Origin: Bacteroidales bacterium
Lineage (GTDB): Bacteria; Bacteroidota; Bacteroidia; Bacteroidales; UBA3663
Assembly: GCA_024694125.1 (NCBI GenBank)
Contig: JAILKE010000091.1
Span: 1-32,947, forward strand
Direction of reading: 5' to 3'
Length of the DNA stretch: 32,947 nt
The notes beneath the pieces were generated by a model. That model made no database searches. It worked only from the letters and a program-made list of their open reading frames with translations, and had not been told where the DNA came from. Both the position numbers and the translations under genes were made by a program. This document shows positions 7,504-14,713 of the stretch, in pieces (position 1 is the first letter of the stretch; each line of letters begins with the position of its first letter).

Positions 7504-8464
7504 TATGTAATTTACATTTAATATTTATCCATATCAAGCCAACCACAATCCAGAACAACTCACGGATTCTGGTGGCGAAACTAATACTGACAGCCAGGGA
7601 CAATAACCCAGTAGCGCATGTAGGCACAAGGCCCTTCAGCGCCAACAATATACCTCCCTCTCGCGTGCCCATCTGCAACGGGGAGAAGAACAGCAGATTG
7701 GCGAATAGGCTACTGAAAGCCACAACCCAATAGGCATCCATATAGGACGAGAGTTCTCCGTCCGGCAGAGCAACATTGAGCAATAACCAATATTCTGCCA
7801 CATTGACCATACGGGACAACAGTTCCAAGAACAATGATGCAGAGAACTGCCTGGGATGTTCGCTCAACAATTGGCGCAAGCCCAATATCCAGCCCTTACG
7901 TCGAGCCACATAAAGAGCCGCAAGAAGCAGAACCAACAGAGCAATGACAATGCCCAATACAGACCATATACTGTACTGACTCACCATAGTATGCCCTTGC
8001 CATACGCACCACAGAGCCAATCCTATCATCCAAAACAAGATGTGGCTCAACACGTGCATCATTGCATAATAAGCCACTATGCTATTGGCCGATGCCGGAG
8101 GCCAATGCTTGCGCAAGACGCTAATACGCCATGGTTCACCACCCAACAATCCAAAAGGGGTAATATAATTGAGGGCATATCCACCCACGGTGAGACGCAT
8201 GAGGTAAGACATCCGTTGCCATATACTATTATTCTTGCACAATGGTCCATCTGGGCTGAGTGGTTCATAACACCCTACTATACACCCCAAAGAAGCCATA
8301 TTGAGCAGGTATCCCAACAACCACACGCCGATACACGCGACCAGAACCCAGTTCCATGCCACAAGATTGTGCCACAATTGCATAGGTCCTGCCTGCCAGA
8401 CCATCCATAGAAGGAGAGCAAGGCACAATATCGGCAAGATATATTTCTTGAACAACAATCGCAT
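7484..8464 (-). CDS. YbhN/UPF0104-type integral membrane protein (putative lipid flippase)
   Basis: A 326-residue polytopic protein of the lysylphosphatidylglycerol-synthase transmembrane-domain family, with roughly seven to eight hydrophobic helices. Family hallmarks include YALNYITPFGLLGGEPWR near the first third and a late FFSPLQMGTREGG segment. The ATG at 8464 (MRLLFKKYILPIL) is chosen because the protein then starts directly with the first helix; the longer frame to 8614 would add 50 polar residues and overlap the upstream gene by 71 bases. In Bacteroidetes such proteins accompany CDP-alcohol phosphotransferases in lipid loci and are thought to move or modify the lipid. No soluble catalytic domain is fused, so transport is more likely than synthesis. 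Confidence 0.8.
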   Translation of the reverse strand: MRLLFKKYILPILCLALLLWMVWQAGPMQLWHNLVAWNWVLVACIGVWLLGYLLNMASLGCIVGCYEPLSPDGPLCKNNSIWQRMSYLMRLTVGGYALNYITPFGLLGGEPWRISVLRKHWPPASANSIVAYYAMMHVLSHILFWMIGLALWCVWQGHTMVSQYSIWSVLGIVIALLVLLLAALYVARRKGWILGLRQLLSEHPRQFSASLFLELLSRMVNVAEYWLLLNVALPDGELSSYMDAYWVVAFSSLFANLLFFSPLQMGTREGGILLALKGLVPTCATGLLSLAVSISFATRIRELFWIVVGLIWINIKCKLHNESNHS

Positions 8465-8543
8465 AGCACACAAATCAAACAAAGTCACGTCGATAAACGT
8501 ATAGTTCCCAATGTTTCTTACGAGAATATACCCAATTATACTT

Positions 8544-9425
8544 TCACTGTTCTGCCGAGAAACGAGCACATATCGTCTCATGCTTGCGCCACAAGTAGAG
8601 ATATAGTATATCACCTACCGTCAGTTCTACCATAAAGTACAACCATGGCATACCGAGCATCAAGGAGATGAACAGAGTTATGGCACGACAATTGAACGTC
8701 AAGGCATTGCAATACTTCATCAGAGGGCGGGATTGCTCGATGAACGAAGCATACATTTGCGGATTGACCTCCTGTGAACGGAGTTTCTGGCGGAAAGCCT
8801 GCATGTTAGGAGTCGAAGATTCCTGCGAACGCGTATAGTTGCGGTAGAACCACAGGAACACCTTATACAGAGGAGCTTCGCTGAACTTCAAATTACGATA
8901 TTCCTCATCGACTTGAGAAGAATCGTCCAGTTCACTACCACTTTTGCCTTTGACAAAAAAGAGGTGGAACTGCCTATAATAATCGGCCAAAGCAGCCTGC
9001 GTACTGTGGCAATACCCAGCAGACAGAGACAATACCCAAATCAGCCAACCCCATTCGGGCATGAGGCGTAAACTGATGCTCACATAGATGCAGAAGAACC
9101 ACACATCGCCCGAAGCGCCATCCAGAATGCGGCCTAAACGGCTGAACTGGTTCGTCATACGCGCTAACTGGCCATCGGCACTGTCACAGATATCTGCCAT
9201 GACCAGCAGAACCATACCCAACAGGTTCAATCGCCAATCGGCCGGATAAAACAAACAGCCTGCTCCGATACCGAGGAAGATACTTACGACCGATATCAAG
9301 TTCGGAGTCCACCCGTACTTCTCGCCCAGCAGAGCCAGACGGAAACCCATAGGGCGGTAGAACCAAAGGTCTATCGGCTCCTCCACATCAGCATGCTTCA
9401 ATGTATCGTAATATCTACTGTCCAT
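8544..9425 (-). CDS. CDP-alcohol phosphotransferase (phosphatidylinositol-synthase-like)
   Basis: A 293-residue membrane enzyme. The signature reads D81-x2-D84-G85-x2-A88-R89-x8-G98-x3-D102, placing it in the CDP-alcohol phosphotransferase family, which swaps CMP for an alcohol to form a phosphodiester lipid at the inner membrane. The final Asp, normally four residues after D102, is displaced: position 106 is Gly and the Asp is D107. Hydrophobic stretches flank the motif (about 41-76 and 108-140), with a polar insert of roughly 90 residues (about 145-235) before the last helices. It starts 12 bases after the ATP-grasp gene. With a nucleotidyltransferase in the same operon, the activated partner may be a CDP-polyol such as CDP-inositol rather than CDP-diacylglycerol. 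Confidence 0.8.
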   Translation of the reverse strand: MDSRYYDTLKHADVEEPIDLWFYRPMGFRLALLGEKYGWTPNLISVVSIFLGIGAGCLFYPADWRLNLLGMVLLVMADICDSADGQLARMTNQFSRLGRILDGASGDVWFFCIYVSISLRLMPEWGWLIWVLSLSAGYCHSTQAALADYYRQFHLFFVKGKSGSELDDSSQVDEEYRNLKFSEAPLYKVFLWFYRNYTRSQESSTPNMQAFRQKLRSQEVNPQMYASFIEQSRPLMKYCNALTFNCRAITLFISLMLGMPWLYFMVELTVGDILYLYLWRKHETICARFSAEQ

Positions 9426-9437
9426 TTCTAATCAAGT

Positions 9438-10232
9438 TTATTTACCTCCCCATGATCGGGCTATGACCATATCAGCGATGGCTCGAGCCGCCTCTGCCCG
9501 GCAAGAGTTGAAGCTGGGGAAGTCATTGACATCAATGATACGCACCCCCGAACGAGACACAATCAAATCCACGCCAAAGATGTCCAGATGCAAAGTTTGG
9601 GTGATTCTTTCAACCAACGACCCATAGCAGTCATTCTCCGATGAATCATTGACAATGCGGCCATCCACCACATAGAGTTTGAGCAAGGGTCCTTCGACAT
9701 GTCGGGTCACGATAATGTCGGTATATCCCTCTGCCGCCAATTGCAATACACGGCTATCGGCCTCCAGGGCAGAGTTGACCATCTGCACGTCCCCTTCTCT
9801 CACACCCCGAGGATGCATGGCCTTGACCCAACCGGGCAACAGCTCCTGAAGTGGTTCGTCACATAGGAACGATGCATCTTCCGATGGCTCGTAACTCCAG
9901 AAGTCGGCAACAGGCAGACCTTCCGCTTGCAACATCTCGAGCGTGGTCGATCGGCTCTGAACCGTCACCTGTACAGCATTTGGAGCATTGAGCACCATTA
10001 CACCATGTTGTTGGAGTTTCTGCAACGAGAGCAAGCTTCGAAATCGCCGCGCCATGCTGATACATGCAGAACATTGGACCAATGCAGATGGTTGCCAATC
10101 CTCCTCGTGCACGAAGCAAACCGGCTGACCGCTCTCCTTCAGAGCCTGTCCTACCGCATCCAGTATAGCGGCATCCTTGGCCACATTGTCACGAGGAGAA
10201 TATTCAGGAGCTCTATAGATCAAGCCTATCAT
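9438..10232 (-). CDS. ATP-grasp protein, inositol-phosphate-kinase/RimK-like
   Basis: A 264-residue ATP-grasp enzyme. K137 (GWVKAMHPRG) fits the ATP-binding lysine, E180 lies in the hinge-like HVEGPLLKLYVVDGR segment, and the metal-binding end reads DIFGVDLIVSRSG (217-229) then IIDVNDFPSF (232-241). The pair HVEG..LKLYVV and FGVD..IDVN.FP resembles inositol 1,3,4-trisphosphate 5/6-kinases as well as RimK-type ligases. Its start overlaps the stop of the nucleotidyltransferase gene by 4 bases (10229-10232), so translation is probably coupled. In a headgroup-lipid operon it could phosphorylate a polyol, or ligate an amino acid to the headgroup. Sequence alone does not decide. Confidence 0.75.
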   Translation of the reverse strand: MIGLIYRAPEYSPRDNVAKDAAILDAVGQALKESGQPVCFVHEEDWQPSALVQCSACISMARRFRSLLSLQKLQQHGVMVLNAPNAVQVTVQSRSTTLEMLQAEGLPVADFWSYEPSEDASFLCDEPLQELLPGWVKAMHPRGVREGDVQMVNSALEADSRVLQLAAEGYTDIIVTRHVEGPLLKLYVVDGRIVNDSSENDCYGSLVERITQTLHLDIFGVDLIVSRSGVRIIDVNDFPSFNSCRAEAARAIADMVIARSWGGK

Positions 10233-10960
10233 ACGCGCACGCTACCTTTATATTGGTCCAACTCATGGAGCCATTTTTCAGCTTTGACAATGTCCGATTG
10301 GTGGTCTATATCCATCACCTTGCCAAACTCGTGAGCCTTGATCCGAACGCCCGATTGCAACAATGCTCTCTGGAAATTTCGCATCCGAGACTTACCTTCG
10401 GCCAGACATTGATGCAAGACCCCTACGGCCGTCAACCGGTCCATGCCATATATGCCTCCACTCACGAAGGGTGCGGGACCCATATCACGGAAGGCAGTAA
10501 TCCTGCCTTCATCATCCGTATCCACCCACAGAGGTTTTTCATCATCAACATACCTGGTCACGCCGAAGTGAAATGCACCACCACCTTGCTCAAACCGATC
10601 AACATATTGAGCAAAGTCCGTTTCGGCGAACACCGTATCTACCGTAGTGCAGACCATGGGGCCATCTGGCATAATGTCACAGAGCGCCGCCATGCTATGC
10701 ATCGAGCTTGGAGTAGATTGCACCAAGAGCTTCGTCGTAATGTCCGGATGAGATTCCATCCAGGCAGAGACAAACTGAACTACCTCCGTCATCTGATCAT
10801 TGACGATGACAGAGATAACTCCAGCCCCATGTCGGGCGAAGATATCAAGCAGGCGACCTATCAGAGGTTTATCCTCTATGTGGACCAATGGTTTAGGAGT
10901 CTTCACTCCCTCCTGTACCAGTCGAGATCCTTCGCCTGCTGCAATGATGGCATAATTCAT
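10229..10960 (-). CDS. Sugar/polyol-phosphate nucleotidyltransferase
   Basis: A 243-residue protein of the nucleotidyltransferase (GT-A-like) superfamily and the first gene of the lipid operon. The nucleotide-binding loop is AAGEGSRL (7-14), followed by KTPKPLVHIEDKPLIGRLL, and CTTVDTVFAE supplies the metal-binding Asp. Such enzymes couple CTP or another NTP to a phosphate. The pairing with a CDP-alcohol phosphotransferase two genes on suggests that it makes a CDP-polyol, as in the CTP:inositol-1-phosphate cytidylyltransferase route. No inositol-phosphate synthase gene lies in the window, so the substrate remains inference. Confidence 0.8.
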   Translation of the reverse strand: MNYAIIAAGEGSRLVQEGVKTPKPLVHIEDKPLIGRLLDIFARHGAGVISVIVNDQMTEVVQFVSAWMESHPDITTKLLVQSTPSSMHSMAALCDIMPDGPMVCTTVDTVFAETDFAQYVDRFEQGGGAFHFGVTRYVDDEKPLWVDTDDEGRITAFRDMGPAPFVSGGIYGMDRLTAVGVLHQCLAEGKSRMRNFQRALLQSGVRIKAHEFGKVMDIDHQSDIVKAEKWLHELDQYKGSVRV

Positions 10961-11026
10961 TTCCGATACACTTGAACGGGCACACAGATGCCCTACACTC
11001 TATTTACTCATTATTAAAATACCGTG

Positions 11027-11061
11027 CAAAGATACAACTTTTTTCGAGACCAATATCCAAA
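11027..11061 (-). promoter_or_regulatory. Promoter of the five-gene lipid operon
   Basis: On the minus strand TATCTTTG (11027-11034) matches TAnnTTTG; a TTTG element lies upstream at 11058-11061, with a slightly long spacing of 23 bases. Transcription would start about 60 bases before the ATG at 10960. Confidence 0.5.
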
Positions 11062-11168
11062 ACCAGCAAAAATGTCTAAAATATCAAAAAAAACCGCCTC
11101 AAAACGCACTTTTTGGGCCTCATTTCTACAAAAATAGGCCTAAAATCACTTATTTTCAACAAAAATTA

Positions 11169-11199
11169 TTGCAATATACAAAAAAATGGTCTATATTTG
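11169..11199 (+). promoter_or_regulatory. Promoter of the histone H1-like gene
   Basis: TTG at 11169-11171, 20 bases, then TATATTTG at 11192-11199: a near-perfect Bacteroidetes promoter. The leader to the ATG at 11270 is about 65 nt. It rules out the upstream in-frame ATG at 11186, which lies inside the promoter. Confidence 0.7.
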
Positions 11200-11269
11200 C
11201 ATCGTACAAATCGATATATTCTATATTCGATGTACTAAATCAATCAATCTAATCAAAATTCTTACAACT

Positions 11270-11446
11270 ATGGAAGAGTTAGTTAAACAAATTAATGAGC
11301 TTACCGCAGCTTTCGCAAAGGATGCTGAGGCTCAGATTGTAAAGGGTAACAAGGCTGCAGGTCTCCGCGCTCGCAAAGAGGCTCTTGAAATCAGCAAGCT
11401 GATGAAGGAATTCCGTGCAGCTTCTAATGCTGCCTCTAAGGCCTAA
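11270..11446 (+). CDS. Histone H1-like (Hc1 family) small DNA-binding protein
   Basis: A 58-residue protein, MEELVKQINELTAAFAKDAE onward, rich in Lys, Ala and Glu and predicted fully helical. The segment KGNKAAGLRARKEALE-SKLMKEFR matches the Hc1/histone H1-like family common in Bacteroidetes, presumed to be abundant nucleoid proteins. The start is fixed by the promoter at 11169-11199. The gene stands alone, with its own promoter and a strong terminator, which fits high, independent expression. The family's exact function in Bacteroidetes is poorly known. Confidence 0.85.
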   Translation: MEELVKQINELTAAFAKDAEAQIVKGNKAAGLRARKEALEISKLMKEFRAASNAASKA

Positions 11447-11470
11447 CAAAAACCCGCACTTTACCTTTAA

Positions 11471-11507
11471 GAAGCATCCATGAAAAGCACAGGATGCTTC
11501 TTTTTTT
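11471..11507 (+). terminator. Rho-independent terminator of the histone-like gene
   Basis: GAAGCATCC (11471-11479) and GGATGCTTC (11492-11500) form a 9-base stem followed by seven T residues (11501-11507), 25 bases after the stop codon. Confidence 0.9.
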
Positions 11508-11566
11508 GTATCTATTATCCCCCGACATTCCCTTATTCACGTAATAAGATTCACACTCAATTTATA

Positions 11567-11606
11567 ACAAAATGCAAGTCTCAATCAACTTTTGCTTGCA
11601 TTTTGT
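11567..11606. repeat. 12-base inverted repeat
   Basis: ACAAAATGCAAG and CTTGCATTTTGT form a perfect 12-base stem with a 16-base loop, flanked by further TA-rich pairing. It lacks a T-tract after either arm, so it is more likely an operator or leader structure than a terminator. Confidence 0.5.
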
Positions 11607-11630
11607 TTATAAGTTTTGGACGTCATTTTT

Positions 11631-11670
11631 AAGAACCGTCCTAATACCCTCATAATACCTATGTAATTGG
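11631..11670. repeat. Four direct repeats at 11-base pitch (TAATACC type)
   Basis: AAGAACC at 11631, TAATACC at 11642, TAATACC at 11653 and TAATTGG at 11664. Same exact central copies and pitch as the array at 792-831. It ends 121 bases before the DUF4105 gene, a plausible place for an activator of the OmpR/PhoB geometry. Confidence 0.6.
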
Positions 11671-11791
11671 GCCAGTTTCTAACAAAAAGAAAGCAACCTG
11701 TCCCATTTAACTACAATTTGCAAATTCAAGGTACCTGCCCTATATCGGCCATAATACATTGGTCCAATGAGCATCTACCTACCCACAATAA

Positions 11792-12976
11792 ATGAAGAAC
11801 TTATTTACACTTCTCATACTTCTGTGCTTTGGTATATCCGCTCAGGCACAAATCCGGTTCTCCGACTCACTACAGGTCTCGCTACTCACCGTTGACCCAG
11901 GACCGGAGGCCTACGAATGTTTCGGTCATACCGGTATCAGGGCCAAAGACTTACGTCACAAGCAGGACATTGTATTTCATTATGGTGTCTATAATTACAA
12001 TGAACCCCATTTCATCTGGCACTTCGTCCTGGGCGAATGTAATTATCGGATGGGCGGCAACTATGCTTCCGACTTCTTCGACGAATACAAGCAGAGGGAA
12101 CTCAACGTCACCGAGCAGGTCCTGCAATTAGATTCCGCTCATACATCAGAACTCGTGCATGCTCTTGCGGTCAACTTCCTGCCCCGCAACCGCAATTATC
12201 GATACAATTATTTCTTCGACAATTGTGCCACCAGACCTTTTCACATGCTCAATCGTTGGGCAGAAATAAAGTATGACACAGCATGGGTACAGCCTATCAC
12301 ATTACGAGATATGTTGCAGGAGATGACAGGTCGCGGCAATTGGCTTGATTTCGGCATCTCGCTCGTAGTGGCAGGCAGAGCCGACCAGCGAGCCTGGTTC
12401 ACCGAACAGATGTTCCTCCCGAAGTACCTGTGCAAGGCATTGAGCAATGCTCACACAGATGGACATACACTCATCTCAAACGAGGTGATTCACAACAACA
12501 AGCCCGAATCGGCAATATCTGCACCCACGTCTTCAACAATGACGAGTCCTCTCGCCGTTGGTCTAATCATGATGATAATCGGATTGATACTCACCACATT
12601 GCGATACACATCTAACAAGGGCCAAAATGTTATACAAAAGGCATTGCAGATATACGATACGACGTGGCTTACGGTCACAGCACTGGCGGGATGCATCGTT
12701 TGGATGCTCAACTTCTTCTCCCTGCACCCAGCAGTAGATCATAATCTCAATTGCTGGTGGCTTTTGCCCACAAATCTGATTATTATAGCATTTATTTGGA
12801 TAAAAAAGGCCGAAAAAGTTCGACTTATCTATTTTTTTATTATCTTTGCGGCCGAAATTATATATATATTATTAATCAGTTGCAATGATCAGTATTACCA
12901 TCCGGCCTTCACGCCATGGCTTGTGCTGATAGCGGTCAGAAGTGTTGCGCACATCATTGATCGCCGCAAGAAATAG
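11792..12976 (+). CDS. DUF4105-domain membrane protein
   Basis: A 394-residue protein with a signal peptide (residues 1-19, cleavage after AQA). The periplasmic part (about 20-225) carries the DUF4105/Lnb-like pattern, including CFGHTGIRA (43-51, His46) and FFDNCATRP (141-149, Cys145), a His/Cys pair suggestive of a cysteine-type hydrolase. The C-terminal third has about five hydrophobic helices (from about 253 to the end). It is followed after 15 bases by an alkaline-phosphatase-superfamily gene, so the two are probably one transcript. Enzymatic activity is not established for this subfamily. DUF4105 proteins are widespread in Bacteroidetes. Confidence 0.75.
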   Translation: MKNLFTLLILLCFGISAQAQIRFSDSLQVSLLTVDPGPEAYECFGHTGIRAKDLRHKQDIVFHYGVYNYNEPHFIWHFVLGECNYRMGGNYASDFFDEYKQRELNVTEQVLQLDSAHTSELVHALAVNFLPRNRNYRYNYFFDNCATRPFHMLNRWAEIKYDTAWVQPITLRDMLQEMTGRGNWLDFGISLVVAGRADQRAWFTEQMFLPKYLCKALSNAHTDGHTLISNEVIHNNKPESAISAPTSSTMTSPLAVGLIMMIIGLILTTLRYTSNKGQNVIQKALQIYDTTWLTVTALAGCIVWMLNFFSLHPAVDHNLNCWWLLPTNLIIIAFIWIKKAEKVRLIYFFIIFAAEIIYILLISCNDQYYHPAFTPWLVLIAVRSVAHIIDRRKK

Positions 12977-12991
12977 ACAAACGCCCTCTAA

Positions 12992-14578
12992 GTGAAAAAA
13001 GGCAAGAGCAATCATATCCTCACAACTACCCTGTTCCTACTGGTTGCGGTCAATGCAATGGCCGCAGGCAATCCCAACAGGTTTGCACCGAAGCTGATCA
13101 TCGGCATCAACGTTGATCAACTCCGGCCCGATTATCTGTATGCTATCGAGGACCAACTCGGCGAAGGAGGACTCAAATTACTGCTCAACAACGGTTTCGT
13201 ATGCGAGCAGGTCACATTCGACATTGACAAACCCGATGCTACCGCCACAATGGCGATATTGGCAACGGGGGCATACCCATTCCAGAATGGCATTCCGTCA
13301 CGAGAAGTGTACAATGCCAAGACCCAGAAACGTGAATCGATCTTCACCGACAAGGACTATCTGGGAAATTTCACAGACGATAATTATTCGGCCAAGGTAC
13401 TCAACAGCACCACATTGGCCGACGAATTGAGAGTAGCATCGGACAATACCAGCCGGATCTACTCCATAGCTCCTGACCCCGAGGCAGCCATCATTGGAGC
13501 GGGGCATTCGGCCAATTGTGCTTTCTGGATTGATGACAAGCAAGGCAAGTGGGCCTCGACCACCTATTACCGCAATTTCCCCAACTACATAGAGCGCAAG
13601 AACAAGGACAAACCACTCTCCTATCACCTGAGTGAGGCGGTCTGGGAACCGATGCACAAGTCGGTCACGCTCGACATCATGCCCTATCACCACGAGGTGA
13701 GGGGGTTCAATCATGTCTTCTACCAGTATGGACAACCGGTCTATACATGGTTCAAGAGCAGTCCATTGGTCAATGATGCCATAGTAGGGCTGTCCAAGAT
13801 TTTGCTCACGACCGGTTCATTGGGACGAGGCAAAAACACCGACATGCTCCAGCTGACGTTCTATTGCGGCACGTGGCAACACGATAGTCCCGAACGCTAT
13901 GCCGAGGAGCTTCAGGACATGTATCTGCGATTGGACCAGAGCATCAAGGAGTTGCTCTCGGCCATAGATAGTCAAGTAGGTCTGTCCAATACCTTCATCT
14001 ACCTGACCGGCACGGGCGAAACCACCCACCTGCATCAGGAGATAGAAGAGACTCGCGTTGGAACCTTTACGGCCAGCCGTTGTACCTCCTTGCTCAATAG
14101 CTATCTTGTTTCGCTCTATGGCAAAGGCAATTACGTCAGCGATATGGTAGATTGGCAGATATACCTCAACCATCGCGCCATAGAGCAAAAGAATCTAAAA
14201 CTCAATGACGTACAACAGGCCGCCGCAGACTTCGTCATGATGTTCAGTGGTGTGGAGGACGTTGTGACCCAATATCAGATTTTGCACGACGACTTTAACG
14301 AGCGCATCAAGCGCATGCGTCGAGCCTATGACCGCAAACACGGCGGAGACCTGGTTGTTACGCTCCAGTCTGGTTGGAGTTTCAAGTATAATGACAATAG
14401 TCAGGAACAACCGCAGATGCGCCACAATGCCACTCCAGGCATAGCCATTCTGTATGGGCCCGACATTTCTTCCGCGCGTCTCTCTACTCCAGTAGATGCG
14501 ACCTGCATCATTCCGACCGTAGCGCAGGCATTGCGCATCAGGGCCCCCAGTGCATGTCAAGCCTCACCCCTGCCCTGA
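12992..14578 (+). CDS. Alkaline-phosphatase-superfamily (PafA-like) periplasmic protein, degenerate site
   Basis: A 528-residue protein starting at GTG, with a signal peptide ending near AMAA25. The start of the mature part, PKLIIGINVDQLRPDYLY, matches Bacteroidetes PafA-type phosphatases, with metal ligand D42. The nucleophile region has P81-D-A-T84 in place of PTYT, so a Thr is kept, but the following GPGHAS reads ATM-A and the His is lost. Where active enzymes carry an Asp-His metal pair (TSDHG or TADHG), this protein has TGTGE (339-343). It is probably a secreted pseudoenzyme, or it uses other ligands (H346 and H348 lie nearby). It is co-directional with the DUF4105 gene (15-base gap) and sits 135 bases before secA. 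Confidence 0.7.
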   Translation: MKKGKSNHILTTTLFLLVAVNAMAAGNPNRFAPKLIIGINVDQLRPDYLYAIEDQLGEGGLKLLLNNGFVCEQVTFDIDKPDATATMAILATGAYPFQNGIPSREVYNAKTQKRESIFTDKDYLGNFTDDNYSAKVLNSTTLADELRVASDNTSRIYSIAPDPEAAIIGAGHSANCAFWIDDKQGKWASTTYYRNFPNYIERKNKDKPLSYHLSEAVWEPMHKSVTLDIMPYHHEVRGFNHVFYQYGQPVYTWFKSSPLVNDAIVGLSKILLTTGSLGRGKNTDMLQLTFYCGTWQHDSPERYAEELQDMYLRLDQSIKELLSAIDSQVGLSNTFIYLTGTGETTHLHQEIEETRVGTFTASRCTSLLNSYLVSLYGKGNYVSDMVDWQIYLNHRAIEQKNLKLNDVQQAAADFVMMFSGVEDVVTQYQILHDDFNERIKRMRRAYDRKHGGDLVVTLQSGWSFKYNDNSQEQPQMRHNATPGIAILYGPDISSARLSTPVDATCIIPTVAQALRIRAPSACQASPLP

Positions 14579-14654
14579 TTGACCCTATTGGGACAATAAC
14601 AATATTTCCAAATGGGATTAATTGAAATCAATCGGCAACTATACCTTAACCATA

Positions 14655-14673
14655 GCGAGCCAATGTTGCTCGC
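14655..14673 (+). promoter_or_regulatory. Hairpin in the secA leader
   Basis: GCGAGC (14655-14660) and GCTCGC (14668-14673) form a 6-base GC-rich stem with a 7-base loop, 40 bases before the secA ATG. There is no T-tract, so it is not an obvious terminator. It may be a leader structure. Confidence 0.35.
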
Positions 14674-14713
14674 CCAAAAATCTAACCAACAATAAATATA
14701 AATATTAACGATT

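Larger units (their letters stand above)
10961..11269. other. Divergent control region, lipid operon and histone-like gene
   Basis: An AT-rich 309-base spacer with a minus-strand promoter (11027-11061), a plus-strand promoter (11169-11199) and, between them, an imperfect inverted repeat TTTTGGGCCT (11111-11120) / AGGCCTAAAA (11136-11145) that could be an operator. No gene is visible. Confidence 0.55.
11447..11791. other. Intergenic region with terminator, stem-loop and 11-base repeats
   Basis: A 345-base gene-free stretch holding the terminator at 11471-11507, a long stem-loop with ACAAAATGCAAG (11567-11578) against CTTGCATTTTGT (11595-11606), and the direct-repeat array at 11631-11670. No reading frame is convincing. 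Confidence 0.6.

Noticed and set aside
8465..8614. N-terminal extension of the YbhN-type protein
   Set aside because: It would overlap the CDP-alcohol phosphotransferase gene by 71 bases and add 50 residues unlike the family. The ATG at 8464 starts directly with the first helix.
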